Shown here one piece after another: positions 33,136 through 41,114 of a DNA stretch of 64,000 nt (position 1 is its first letter; each line of letters opens with the position of its first letter). The notes beneath the pieces were generated by a model that worked only from the letters and a program-made list of their open reading frames with translations, did not search any database and was not told where the DNA came from. The position numbers and the translations under genes are program-made. Source of the DNA: Solirubrobacterales bacterium (lineage in GTDB: Bacteria > Actinomycetota > Thermoleophilia > Solirubrobacterales > 70-9); the NCBI GenBank assembly GCA_021155855.1, contig JAJNAZ010000001.1:124001-188000 (forward strand), read 5' to 3'.

Positions 33136-34098
33136 ATGGAGAGCGCGACAACAACCCGACGCCCCGGCCGCGCCGGCCGCCTCGATCGCGACCTCGCCGG
33201 CGCCCTCGAGGTCGGCGGACGTTCCCGAGAACGCCCGCTCCTGGGGACGGTGCGCGACTACATCGCGCTGACCAAGCCGCGCATCATCTCGCTGCTGTTG
33301 CTGACCACGGTGGCGACGATGATCGTCGCCGATCCCGCCGGCCCGGCGCTCGATGCCGTGCTCTGGACGATGCTCGGCGGCTACCTGGCCGCGGGCGGCG
33401 CCGGGGCGATCAACCACTATCTCGATCGCGAACGCGATGCCCGCATGGCCCGTACCCGCGGCCGGCCGTTGGTCTCGGGGCGGATCGAGCCCTGGCACGG
33501 GCTCGTCTTCGGGATCTTGCTCGGTGCGCTGGCGACGATCCAGCTCGCGCTCACCGTCAACCCGCTCTCGGCGGCGCTGGCACTCGCCGGGCTGCTCGGC
33601 TACGTCCTCGTCTACACCGTGTGGCTGAAGCCGCTGACGCCGCAGAACATCGTCATCGGCGGGGCCGCCGGCGCCGTCCCGCCGCTCGTCGGCTGGGCGG
33701 CGGCGACCGGCGGGTTGGCCGTCGACGCGCTGTATCCGTTCGGGATCGTTTTCCTCTGGACGCCGCCCCATTTCTGGGCGCTTTCGCTGCTGATCAAGGA
33801 CGACTACGCCCGCACCGGGGTGCCGATGCTGCCAGTGGTCAAGGGCGAGGCGGCGACCCGCCGCCAGATCCTCGCCTACACCCTGGTCCTCGTCGCCTTC
33901 ACCCTGCTCCCGGTGGCGACCGGCTTTTTCGGCGCGATCTATCTCGTCGCCGCCCTCGTCCTCGGCGGGGCTTTCACGGCGCTCGCGCTTCGCCTGCTGC
34001 GCTCGCCATCGCGACCCGCCGCGCTGCGCCTCTACCTCGCCTCGCTCGCCTACCTCGCCCTGCTCTTCTGCGCGATGGCCGCGGACCGGGTCATCTGA
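33136..34098 (+). CDS. ctaB: Protoheme IX farnesyltransferase (heme O synthase)
   Basis: The protein has 320 residues of the UbiA prenyltransferase superfamily. The first Asp-rich motif lies in the segment NHYLDRERDARMARTRGRPL and the second in LKPLTPQNIVIGGAAGAVPP, with about nine membrane helices. It adds farnesyl to protoheme, giving heme O for CtaA. It starts three bases after ctaA, so the two steps of heme A synthesis are co-expressed. The N-terminal 40 residues are basic and variable. Confidence 0.94.
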   Translation: MESATTTRRPGRAGRLDRDLAGALEVGGRSRERPLLGTVRDYIALTKPRIISLLLLTTVATMIVADPAGPALDAVLWTMLGGYLAAGGAGAINHYLDRERDARMARTRGRPLVSGRIEPWHGLVFGILLGALATIQLALTVNPLSAALALAGLLGYVLVYTVWLKPLTPQNIVIGGAAGAVPPLVGWAAATGGLAVDALYPFGIVFLWTPPHFWALSLLIKDDYARTGVPMLPVVKGEAATRRQILAYTLVLVAFTLLPVATGFFGAIYLVAALVLGGAFTALALRLLRSPSRPAALRLYLASLAYLALLFCAMAADRVI

Positions 34099-34111
34099 TA
34101 GAACCGGCGTC

Positions 34112-34222
34112 GTGGATCGCAAGCGAGCGGCGAGCAACATCGGGGCGGGGCTGCTTGCGGCGTCGGTCGCGTTGGGCGTCTTCGGGCTCTGCTTCTTCGT
34201 CGCGATCGTCTACATCGGCTGA
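34112..34222 (+). CDS. 36-residue single-helix membrane peptide
   Basis: GTG 34112 reads MDRKRAASNIGAGLLAASVA and then a hydrophobic helix (FGLCFFVAIVYIG) to a TGA that overlaps the next ATG (ATGA). A short positive N-terminus and one membrane span are the pattern of small oxidase or assembly subunits. It is placed 13 bases after ctaB. No family is recognised, but the tight coupling on both sides supports a real gene. Confidence 0.6.
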   Translation: MDRKRAASNIGAGLLAASVALGVFGLCFFVAIVYIG

Positions 34223-34485
34223 TGGCGGAGGACCGCCGCGATGGCGAGCCGACCGAGCTCCTCTATTTGCCGGCCCCCTCCTGGCAGCCGGCGCTGCTCG
34301 CCGCCGGCCTCGCCGGGGTGGTGGTCTCGTTGTTCACCTGGTGGCCCTACGGCGTCGTCGGCGCCGTCGTCGCCGTGGTCGCGCTGTTGGCCTGGATCCG
34401 CGACGCGCGCCGGGACTACTCCCGCCTGCCGCGCAACCAGCGGCTCACCTCGGCCGTGATCCCAGCGGTGCCGCTGAAGAGATAA
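34222..34485 (+). CDS. Small two-helix membrane protein (oxidase subunit IV-like position)
   Basis: The protein has 87 residues. Two adjacent membrane helices (PALLAAGLAGVVVSLFTWWP and VVGAVVAVVALLAWI) are followed by a basic tail RDARRDYSRLPRNQRL. Actinobacterial cytochrome oxidases carry small subunit IV proteins of this general form, but sequence identity to CtaF is not evident. It is the last gene of the operon that starts at 29349 and overlaps the 36-residue gene by one base. Confidence 0.75.
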   Translation: MAEDRRDGEPTELLYLPAPSWQPALLAAGLAGVVVSLFTWWPYGVVGAVVAVVALLAWIRDARRDYSRLPRNQRLTSAVIPAVPLKR

Positions 34486-34608
34486 CACCTCCGCCGGGAT
34501 GCTCCGCTTCGCGTCCGCTCGCGCCGGGTTGCGTCTGTTGAGGGACGGAAGGTCGTGAACGGGCAAACCGCCGCTTCGCGGCTATCGCGGGCGAGCGTGT
34601 GGCAACTG

Positions 34609-35019
34609 TTACTCGGTTTCCGGGGGGGTCATGCCGGAGGTCGCGCCCTCGGAGGTCCAGACGCGCACGATGTCGCGCATCGAGAGCACGCCGACCAGCT
34701 CACCGCGCTCGACCACGACCAGGTGGCGGATCTGGCGGCGGGCCATCTCGACCGCGGCGCGCTCGAGGCTCCAGTCGGGCGCGGCGGCGATCACGGTGTC
34801 GCTCATGTGATCGCCGACGCGCTCGGCGTCGGGGTCCTCGCCGCGCCCGAGCGAGTTGAGGACGTCGCGCTCGGAGACGACGCGCGGCCCCGGCGTCTCC
34901 TCGTCGAGGACCACCGCGGCGCCGACGCCCTTCTCGGTCATCCGCTTCGCGGCCTCGCGCAAACTGTGCCCAGGCCCGACCGTAAGCACGACGCTGGACA
35001 TCCCCTCACGAACTTCCAT
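34609..35019 (-). CDS. CBS-domain-pair protein
   Basis: The protein has 136 residues consisting only of two CBS domains. The first spans residues 10-60 (SLREAAKRMTEKGVGAAVVL ... RVVSERDVL), the second 70-122 (IRHLVVVERGELVGVLSMRD). Stand-alone CBS pairs bind adenine nucleotides (AMP, ATP, sometimes S-adenosylmethionine or c-di-AMP) and usually regulate a partner. It is convergent with the oxidase-like operon. The 120 bases between contain no recognisable gene. Confidence 0.92.
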   Translation of the reverse strand: MEVREGMSSVVLTVGPGHSLREAAKRMTEKGVGAAVVLDEETPGPRVVSERDVLNSLGRGEDPDAERVGDHMSDTVIAAAPDWSLERAAVEMARRQIRHLVVVERGELVGVLSMRDIVRVWTSEGATSGMTPPETE

Positions 35020-35127
35020 CCAACCGGTTCCCTCGCTCGGATTCGCTAGTGCAGATCGGCGCGAACCCTATCCGATGGCCGCTCGCAGCGAGTCGGCTCG
35101 CGCGTATCGACAGATAGGATTCGCCGC

Positions 35128-35817
35128 GTGCCGAGACCCCCTCTCCGCAGGCAGGGACGCGCCCGCTTGAGCGTGCTCGCGCTGGCCCTCGGCGGGTTCG
35201 TGTTCATGACCGGCTGCGACGCCTCCGAGGACTCCGACCTCGAGCGCGGCCGCGCCCTGTTCCTGCAGAACTGCGGCACCTGCCACACGCTCGCGGAGGC
35301 CGGGTCGAGCGCCGACGTCGGCCCCGACCTCGACGCCTCCTTCGCCCAGGCGCGGGCTGACGGCATGGACTCCGACACGGTCGAGGGGGTCGTCCAGAAG
35401 CAGATCTCCAATCCGCGCGAGGTCGAGGAGGGCGCCCCCAACTACAGCTCGATCTTCATGCCCGCCGACCTCGTCGTCGGCCAGGACGCCGAGGACGTCG
35501 CCGCCTACGTCGCCAGCGTCGCCGGCATCCCGGGCGCCAAGCCCCCCGAGCTGCCGCCCGATCAGCTGTTCACCGAGCGCTGCGGCAGCTGCCACGCGCT
35601 GCAGGCCGCCGGCACCTCGGGGACCACCGGTCCCGACCTCGACGAGACGCTCGCCGGCAAGAACGCCAAGTACATCGAGCAGCAGATCGTCGACCCGAAC
35701 TCGCAGATCACGCAGGGCTTCGGCCCCGACGTGATGCCGCAGGACTTCGAGAGCTCGCTGACCCCGCAGGACCTGCAGGGCCTGGTCGACTACCTGCTCG
35801 AGAACGTCGGCAGTTAG
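35128..35817 (+). CDS. Diheme c-type cytochrome lipoprotein
   Basis: The protein has 229 residues. A signal peptide ending in lipobox MTGC (Cys30) suggests a lipid anchor outside the membrane. Two cytochrome c domains follow, with heme sites CGTCH (49-53) and CGSCH (152-156) and axial Met candidates in IFMPADL and DVMPQDF. It probably delivers electrons to the canonical oxidase encoded at 39559-43849. A TAGGAT box lies seven bases before the GTG. It overlaps the convergent Usp-like gene by four bases. Confidence 0.93.
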   Translation: MPRPPLRRQGRARLSVLALALGGFVFMTGCDASEDSDLERGRALFLQNCGTCHTLAEAGSSADVGPDLDASFAQARADGMDSDTVEGVVQKQISNPREVEEGAPNYSSIFMPADLVVGQDAEDVAAYVASVAGIPGAKPPELPPDQLFTERCGSCHALQAAGTSGTTGPDLDETLAGKNAKYIEQQIVDPNSQITQGFGPDVMPQDFESSLTPQDLQGLVDYLLENVGS

Positions 35818-36488
35818 CCGACGGGCCCGGCCGAAGCCCGGGTCGCCCCCTCGGCCTCAAGGTCCACCACCACGTGCGTCACCGGGAGCGGAACCTCGCG
35901 CTCGGCCCGTTCGACCACCCCGCGCTCGAGCCACCTCGAGCGCTCCGGCGGGTGGGTCGAGATCACCACCTCGTCGGCGGCGAACTCGCGCAACGCGTCC
36001 TCGATCGCGACGTTGGGGTCGTGGTGGTCTCCGACCTGCCCGCGAGCGCTGAGGCCGGCGCCGCGCATCGCCTCGAGTGAGCGCCCGAGCCGCTCGCGGG
36101 CCTCGGCGATCGCGCGATCGACGTCGTGGGCGAGGTGCTCGAGTCGCGATCCGGGCAGCGCCGGAACGACGACGAAGATCTCGCTCCCACGGCCCTCGCA
36201 ACGACTGCGGATCTCGTCGAGCAGGGCGCGACCGGCGACCGTCTGGTTGGCGACCACGAGCACCCGGTGGGCGTCGTCGCGTGCCTCCGCGACCGCGGCG
36301 GTGTGGGGCTCGGAGCCGCGCGAGCTGCGCCACAGAAGGCCGATCCCGACCCCGATCTCGAGCGCGAGCAGGATCGCGGCATAGACGGGCTCGGTGATCA
36401 GGCCGACCGCGATCACCGGCGCGGCCGCGATCCCGACGATGACGACGACGCGGAACATCTCGGCCTCGGAACGAAGCGGGTTGTGCAC
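35814..36488 (-). CDS. Membrane-anchored universal-stress-like protein
   Basis: The protein has 224 residues. Two N-terminal transmembrane helices (FRVVVIVGIAAAPVIAVGLI and YAAILLALEIGVGIGLLW) are joined to a cytoplasmic Usp/HUP-type alpha-beta domain. That domain contains HRVLVVANQTVAGRALLDEI, FVVVPALP and ADEVVISTHPPERSRWLERG. The last motif is shared with the Usp-like protein at 40185, so both oxidase flanks carry relatives. It may bind a nucleotide, but its role is unknown. Confidence 0.75.
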   Translation of the reverse strand: MHNPLRSEAEMFRVVVIVGIAAAPVIAVGLITEPVYAAILLALEIGVGIGLLWRSSRGSEPHTAAVAEARDDAHRVLVVANQTVAGRALLDEIRSRCEGRGSEIFVVVPALPGSRLEHLAHDVDRAIAEARERLGRSLEAMRGAGLSARGQVGDHHDPNVAIEDALREFAADEVVISTHPPERSRWLERGVVERAEREVPLPVTHVVVDLEAEGATRASAGPVG

Positions 36489-36611
36489 TACGCCTCCCTT
36501 CCGCGATATCTGTGCACAGAACTTAGCGCTCGGCCAAGGCGAGCATGACCGCGCCGAAAATCGAGCTCGATTGCGATCCGGCGTGGGTCGGGCGACTGGT
36601 CCCGACGGGAC

Positions 36612-37031
36612 TCAGTCGCTCCACCAATCCGGCGCCGGCACCACATCCTCGGCCGGGCCGCCCGTGTTCGGCGCCCCGATCGCGAGCAGCTCGGCGCCGT
36701 CGGGCCCGGCCTCGAAGCCGCGCGTAAGCTCCGGCGCGATCCGCACCGCGTCCATCGCCCCGACCTCGACGATCTCCTCGTCGAGCTTCAGCCGTCCACC
36801 CCCGGAGAGGATCACGTAGACCTCCTCCTGCTGTTTGTGGCTGTGCCCGAACGGGATCCTGAACCCCGGCGCGACCCGCTGATAGCTGAGCGCCGACTTC
36901 TTAAGCCCCAGCGCCCCCGCCGCGAAGCGCGCCTCCAGGTTCGGCGCGTAGCCGAACTTGGTCGCCGAGTCTTCGACATCCGACTTCAGGTTCACCTTGG
37001 TATAGCCGGCCACCGGCCGCGACGCTATCAC
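36612..37031 (-). CDS. Cupin-domain protein
   Basis: The protein has 139 residues. The cupin-1 motif is in PFGHSHKQQEEVYVILSGGG (HxH...E...G) and the second strand set is in VGAMDAVRIAPELTRGFEAG. It binds a metal in a small barrel, and the function is unknown. It is a single gene on the minus strand. Its start lies about 120 bases from the divergent SnoaL-like gene. Confidence 0.85.
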   Translation of the reverse strand: MIASRPVAGYTKVNLKSDVEDSATKFGYAPNLEARFAAGALGLKKSALSYQRVAPGFRIPFGHSHKQQEEVYVILSGGGRLKLDEEIVEVGAMDAVRIAPELTRGFEAGPDGAELLAIGAPNTGGPAEDVVPAPDWWSD

Positions 37032-37153
37032 GGCGAAGCCGTCGCGCCGCGGGGGTGAGCGGCGACCATCTCATCGTGGCGCGGTCGCGGCAACCATCGC
37101 GAGCAGCGGCGCGAGTCCGCTCGGGGTCCGGCTGGAATACTGCGCAGCAGGCG

Positions 37154-37582
37154 ATGTCGATCGAGAACGTCAAAGTCTGTCGACGCGTCTTCGATGCACT
37201 CGGCACGCGTCGCAAAACCGAGGCGGCCCTCCCATACATCGATCCCGCGATCGAGCTTCAATCCGCGATTGTCGGGGGAGCCGAGGGCAACACCTACCGC
37301 GGCCACGAAGGCATCCGCAATTGGATGGCCGAAGCCGATGCAATCTGGGCGGAGTTCCGACTCGAACCCGAAGAGTTCCGCGACCTGGGCGACGACGTCT
37401 TGATGATCGGCCGTTTCTATGCCCGCGGAACTGGAAGCGGACTTGAAATCGAGTCTCCGATCGCCTGGCTCTCCAGGGTGCGCGCCGGGAAGATCGTCTG
37501 GTCGCGGGGCTTTCTCGACCCTGAGAAAGCCCTCGAAGCCGTTGACGACCGTGAAGACGATGATCCACATCGTGGCTCGTAG
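37154..37582 (+). CDS. SnoaL-like protein with altered C-terminus
   Basis: The NTF2-fold protein starts MSIENVKVCRRVFDALGTRR, with YRGHEGIRNWM and VRAGKIVWSRGFLDPEKALEA typical of the family. Where relatives end EALEAAGLxE, this one continues VDDREDDDPHRGS into the att-like repeat of the third islet. The last codons have therefore been replaced by inserted DNA. An AATACT box lies upstream. Length is 142 residues against about 133 in relatives. Function is unknown. Confidence 0.8.
   Translation: MSIENVKVCRRVFDALGTRRKTEAALPYIDPAIELQSAIVGGAEGNTYRGHEGIRNWMAEADAIWAEFRLEPEEFRDLGDDVLMIGRFYARGTGSGLEIESPIAWLSRVRAGKIVWSRGFLDPEKALEAVDDREDDDPHRGS
37541..37571. repeat. Left att-like repeat: copy of the ctaE 3' end
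   Basis: 31 bases match 39568-39598 at 29 positions. Read on the minus strand they encode MWIIVFTVV, the tail of CtaE. It marks the left end of an islet. Confidence 0.7.
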
Positions 37583-37958
37583 CTTCAGAAAGCGACGTTT
37601 CGCTTCAAGGCGCAACTCGACCGCTGTGGACCGCTTGCAACCGCCCGAATCGGTGGCTGACTGGCGCACCACTGGCGCACCAGCCTTGCCGAGACTTCGG
37701 TCCTCGACCAGCGGGACGACGGCTACCGGAACTCGTCCGAAGGGGAGCGGGCAGTGACCGCGATACGGTTGTGCCGTGGCGAGTGAGCGCGGGACCGATG
37801 GTCCGAAAGCGCGGCTGTCTTTGAGACTGCCAACGAGCCGCCCGGCAGCGTCGAGTACGCGGAATGGGGAGACGCGGGCGCAATCGGCTTGCGACCTCGA
37901 ATGGGCCGGTCGGACAAGAATTTGGGCTTCTCTGCCCCAGGGGGCATTGAGACGGTGA
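37583..37958. other. Islet left flank; probable 5' part of the cargo gene in another frame
   Basis: No complete gene is present. From 37817 to 37969 one frame reads a plausible protein piece (VFETANEPPGSVEYAEWGDA ... FSAPGGIETVNASE) and ends at TGA 37970. The next frame continues as the large cargo ORF. The tandem TGGCGCACC-type repeat lies at 37658-37681. Confidence 0.5.
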
Positions 37959-39056
37959 ATGCCAGCGAGTGAATCGAGGAAGGAGTTCGTTAACGCTCGC
38001 GGCCGCGTGCTCGTGGCATCAACCGGCAATGACTCCGAGCTGCGAGAGACGATCCCGATCACGGCTCGGTCAGGAGCCAACAAAGCGGTTGCGATGTCGC
38101 TTGGGCCGGGCCGCCGAGCCATCGCGAGCCTTCCCGATCTCGCCCCGGGGGATCGCCTCGAAATTACCGCCGAGGTACAGATGACGACGGACTGCGCGAG
38201 GGCAGGCGCTGGGTGCGTCGGCAACCCTTACAGCTTCGCGCCGACGGTTCGCGCGCGGCTGTTGCTCGCCCGGGACCGCGATGTCATCGAGGTGGCCGAG
38301 GGGCGCGCGCTGCGGCTCTCTGACCGCAGGCAAGAGCGCATCGGCCAGCGCGAGCACCATCGGGTGCTCGTCTTTACCCGAGCCGAAATCCGAATCCCCG
38401 ATCGCGGCCTACCGTGGGGCCATCGTCCAAGCTTTGTCAACCTCGTCCTCGACGCCCACCACCCAGCCGCCGGACGCGGACACGTGCTCCTGATCGGCGA
38501 GAACGAGCCCGATGGGACGGTCGGCACCGACAAGGGCAGGATAAATGCGCTCAGGCTGCGCGGCGACCCACCGCGGCCGGACCCGCTCCGGGCGCGGTCG
38601 GCCGAGCACGGGAAGATCCCGGTCGACCGCGAGCGGCGGACCGTGATTTACTCGCTGCCGCTGGAGCGCCTGGGCGAGGGGGCGCAGCTCGCGGTCCAGG
38701 CGCGTCTCGCGACGAGCTCGGCCCATCTGAGCTTTCCGACTCGGGTCTCCACCCGCCTGATCCTTGCCGACCGTCGCGATCAGACCGATCTCGGCGGCCG
38801 CGCCCGGGAGGTCGCGAGCTTTGGCGGCGAGATCGCCGAGAACAACGGCCTTAACTGCCTTCCCGGCGCGAGCCCGTGCCTCACCCGCAAGGTCGGCGTC
38901 CTGCGAATGAGTAAGCCGGCTAGGCGACGCCTGTTCGTAAACCTGGTGGCCGTGAGCGCGGATCCATTCGGCGGGGGCCGACCAGGCGATGCGGTGCGGG
39001 TGGTCGACGGCGGTGAGCTGGAGGTGGTGCGCTATCCGGCGAGGCTAAAGGGTTGA
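37959..39056 (+). CDS. Islet cargo protein of unknown function (probably 5'-frameshifted)
   Basis: The frame of 365 residues begins MPASESRKEFVNARGRVLVA and appears to contain two similar halves. The pattern of hydrophobic strands with RARLLLARDRDVIE in the first half and STRLILADRRDQTDL in the second suggests duplicated beta domains. No signal peptide is visible, but the preceding stretch (37817-37969) reads as its missing N-terminal part one frame away. The true gene is therefore likely longer and broken. Family not recognised. Confidence 0.6.
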   Translation: MPASESRKEFVNARGRVLVASTGNDSELRETIPITARSGANKAVAMSLGPGRRAIASLPDLAPGDRLEITAEVQMTTDCARAGAGCVGNPYSFAPTVRARLLLARDRDVIEVAEGRALRLSDRRQERIGQREHHRVLVFTRAEIRIPDRGLPWGHRPSFVNLVLDAHHPAAGRGHVLLIGENEPDGTVGTDKGRINALRLRGDPPRPDPLRARSAEHGKIPVDRERRTVIYSLPLERLGEGAQLAVQARLATSSAHLSFPTRVSTRLILADRRDQTDLGGRAREVASFGGEIAENNGLNCLPGASPCLTRKVGVLRMSKPARRRLFVNLVAVSADPFGGGRPGDAVRVVDGGELEVVRYPARLKG

Positions 39057-39463
39057 GCGGGTCCCCGAGCTCCGACTCGGTGGTCCCGGTCGTAGAGGAC
39101 GATCGCGCGATCTGGGCGACGGCGATGTATGCGGGCCTCCGGCTCGGGGAGCTGCGGGCGCCTCGCGTCGAGGACGTCGACCTCGCTCGCGTGGTGATCC
39201 ACGTGGCGCGCGGCTGGGATCCGAGCGCGGGGGCGATCGCTGAAGTCGCGGGCCGGGCGGCGCAAGATGCCGATCGCCGCCGCCCCACGCCCGGCGCCAC
39301 ACGTTCGCCTCGCTGATGATCGCCGCAGGCGTGAACGCGAAGGGCGCTCTCGACCTTCATGGGGCACGCGAAGATCGCGATTCCTCTCGACCGCGATGGG
39401 CACCGGATGCCGGGCTCTGAGAGGAGGCCGCGGGCGCTGCTCGACACCTATCTCTCGGCGTAG
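39053..39463 (+). pseudogene. Tyrosine recombinase/integrase remnant
   Basis: The first part reads DRAIWATAMYAGLRLGELRA and VEDVDLARVVIHVARGWD, the box around the first catalytic Arg. After about 100 bases the frame shifts and HTFASLMIAAGVNA, then pieces of FMGHAKIA and a degraded LDRxGHxMPG segment follow, ending in LLDTYLSA and a stop. The middle of the catalytic domain is missing. At least two frameshifts make it inactive. Its place beside the right repeat fits the integrase of this islet. Confidence 0.8.
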
Positions 39464-39558
39464 CACAAGCGGGCTGAGGAGAGCGGCCCCGCGGCTGGCA
39501 GCGTGCTGACTGGCACCGCTGGCGCACTGAAGCGCTGCCCCGCTTGATCAAGCGGTTT

Positions 39559-40185
39559 CTAGAGGATGTAGACGACCGTGAACACGATGATCCACATCAC
39601 GTCGACGAAGTGCCAGTAGATGCCCGGCACCTCGACGCCGAGATGGTCCTTTGCCTTGGGGCCGAAGTGGCCACGCCAGGCGCGGATGTTGGCGAAGCTG
39701 AGCAGGAGCAGCCCGACCAAGACGTGGGCGCCATGGAGGCCGGTGAGGCCGTAGAAGATCGAGCCGAAGGCGCCGTCGCGGCCGCTGAAGCCGATGTGGA
39801 TGTACTCGTTGATCTGGATGAAGAGGAAGGTCGAGCCGAGCAGCCAGGTGGTCATCAGCCCCATCTGCATGCCGCGGCGGTTGCCCTTCCGCGTCGCCTC
39901 GAGCGCCCAATGGACGGTGAAGCTGGACGAGATCAGGATCGCCGTGTTGACTCCGGCGACCGCGACCGGCAGCTCGAAACCCTCCGGGGGCCAGGGACCC
40001 TCGTTGGAGACCACGCGGAGGAAAAAGTAGGAGGCGAAGAACGCCCCGAACAGCATCGCCTCGGTGACGATGAACAGCAGGATGCCGAGGGTCTGGCGGT
40101 CGATGCGCGAGCTCTGATGAGCCTCCGGCGGGCCATGGTGCTCGTGCGGCTCTGCTTGCCCGACGGCTACGGAGGCGCTTTCCAT
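39559..40185 (-). CDS. ctaE: Cytochrome c oxidase subunit III
   Basis: The protein has 208 residues and five transmembrane helices, the short form usual in actinobacteria. Conserved parts are LGILLFIVTEAMLFGAFFAS, the segment GLTGLHGAHVLVGL, and the terminal HFVDVMWIIVFTVV. It stabilises the catalytic core and helps proton uptake. Its start overlaps the stop of the Usp-like gene by one base. The 3' end served as the integration site of the small islet downstream. Confidence 0.95.
   Translation of the reverse strand: MESASVAVGQAEPHEHHGPPEAHQSSRIDRQTLGILLFIVTEAMLFGAFFASYFFLRVVSNEGPWPPEGFELPVAVAGVNTAILISSSFTVHWALEATRKGNRRGMQMGLMTTWLLGSTFLFIQINEYIHIGFSGRDGAFGSIFYGLTGLHGAHVLVGLLLLSFANIRAWRGHFGPKAKDHLGVEVPGIYWHFVDVMWIIVFTVVYIL
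39568..39598. repeat. Right att-like repeat within ctaE 3' end
   Basis: This is the partner of 37541-37571. It encodes the C-terminal codons of the intact ctaE. Confidence 0.7.
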
Positions 40186-41114
40186 CAGGTTCTGACCCCG
40201 GCGCTCTCGGCGCTCGGCGCTCGCTGCTCAGTCCGCGACCCCGAGCTCGCTTCGTAGTGATTCACCGGCTTATCGGTGATCTCCCTGACCTTCTCCAGCA
40301 GGCCCTGCTCGAGCCACTTCGACTGCTCGCCGGCAAGCGTCGAGATGATGATGTCGTCGATCCGGTAGTGCTCGATCGCGTTCTCGATCGCCGCGAACGG
40401 CTCCGGGCTCATCGGCTGTCCGATCGCGTCGATCTCGGCGCGATAGAGCTCGGCGACCGTGCGTGCCAGGCGCTCGACCACCTCTTCGCGGCTGAGGTCC
40501 CCCGAGCGTGGGCAGATGATCGTGTAGCGGTGCGGCGTCTCGGCGGCGCGGGCCTTCAACGACTCGATCAGCTCGGGGCTGGCGATCGTCTGCGTGCCGA
40601 CCACCAGGGTATGGGTGACGTCCCAGCGCACCGCGTCGTCGTCGACGCGCACGGGTATGTGGGTGACCGGGATCTCGAACCGGTCCTTGGCCCACTCGAC
40701 AAGGTCGCGGCGCAAGAGGCCGAAGCGGGCCTCATAGAGGGACGAGAGCAGCACCTCGCGCGGGGCGAAGGCGCGCACGGCGTCGTCGAGCGCCAGCGAG
40801 GGCTCGGGATCCATGACCGCGCCCGAGGCCTCGATCCCGAACTCGGCCAGCACCGACTGGGTCACCTCGACTCGGCTCAGCGCCGCCTCCCGAATCTCGT
40901 CGCGGTCGACGATCTGGCCGACGACCGGCTGGTTCTGGGGCGCCGCAACCGCGACCGCATCGGCACCGGCGTCGACGCGCTCGCGAAGCGCCTCGAGCAG
41001 CCGGCGGCCGCCGGCGACCTCGTTGACGAAGGCGAGCACCGTGCCGCCGTCGCTCCAGTCGACGCTGGAGCGCGGGTCGTCGACCGGGTAGCTGGCGAGC
41101 TCTGCCTCGGTCAT
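40185..41114 (-). CDS. Tandem universal-stress-protein-like protein inside the oxidase operon
   Basis: The protein has 309 residues with two Usp/HUP-like halves. The first is VLAFVNEVAGGRRLLEALRE ... APREVLLSSLYEARFGLL, and the second is HTLVVGTQTIASPELIESLK ... DIIISTLAGEQSKWLEQGL. No membrane segment is seen. It overlaps ctaD by four bases and ctaE by one base, so it is translated with the oxidase. It may sense nucleotides or stress and tune oxidase level or activity (inference). Confidence 0.8.
   Translation of the reverse strand: MTEAELASYPVDDPRSSVDWSDGGTVLAFVNEVAGGRRLLEALRERVDAGADAVAVAAPQNQPVVGQIVDRDEIREAALSRVEVTQSVLAEFGIEASGAVMDPEPSLALDDAVRAFAPREVLLSSLYEARFGLLRRDLVEWAKDRFEIPVTHIPVRVDDDAVRWDVTHTLVVGTQTIASPELIESLKARAAETPHRYTIICPRSGDLSREEVVERLARTVAELYRAEIDAIGQPMSPEPFAAIENAIEHYRIDDIIISTLAGEQSKWLEQGLLEKVREITDKPVNHYEASSGSRTEQRAPSAESAGVRT

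Larger units (their letters stand above)
37541..39598. mobile_element. Small islet inserted at the 3' end of ctaE
   Basis: About 2 kb between the 31-bp repeats holds one large unknown gene and a decayed tyrosine integrase near the right end. An inner imperfect repeat (37658-37681 and 39507-39528, TGACTGGC...CTGGCGCAC) lies near both ends. It is consistent with integration into the end of a protein-coding gene. Confidence 0.6.

Noticed and set aside
37541-39598. Insertion sequence flanked by target-site duplication
   Set aside because: No transposase is present. The repeats are copies of the end of ctaE and an integrase remnant lies beside the right one, which fits site-specific recombination better.
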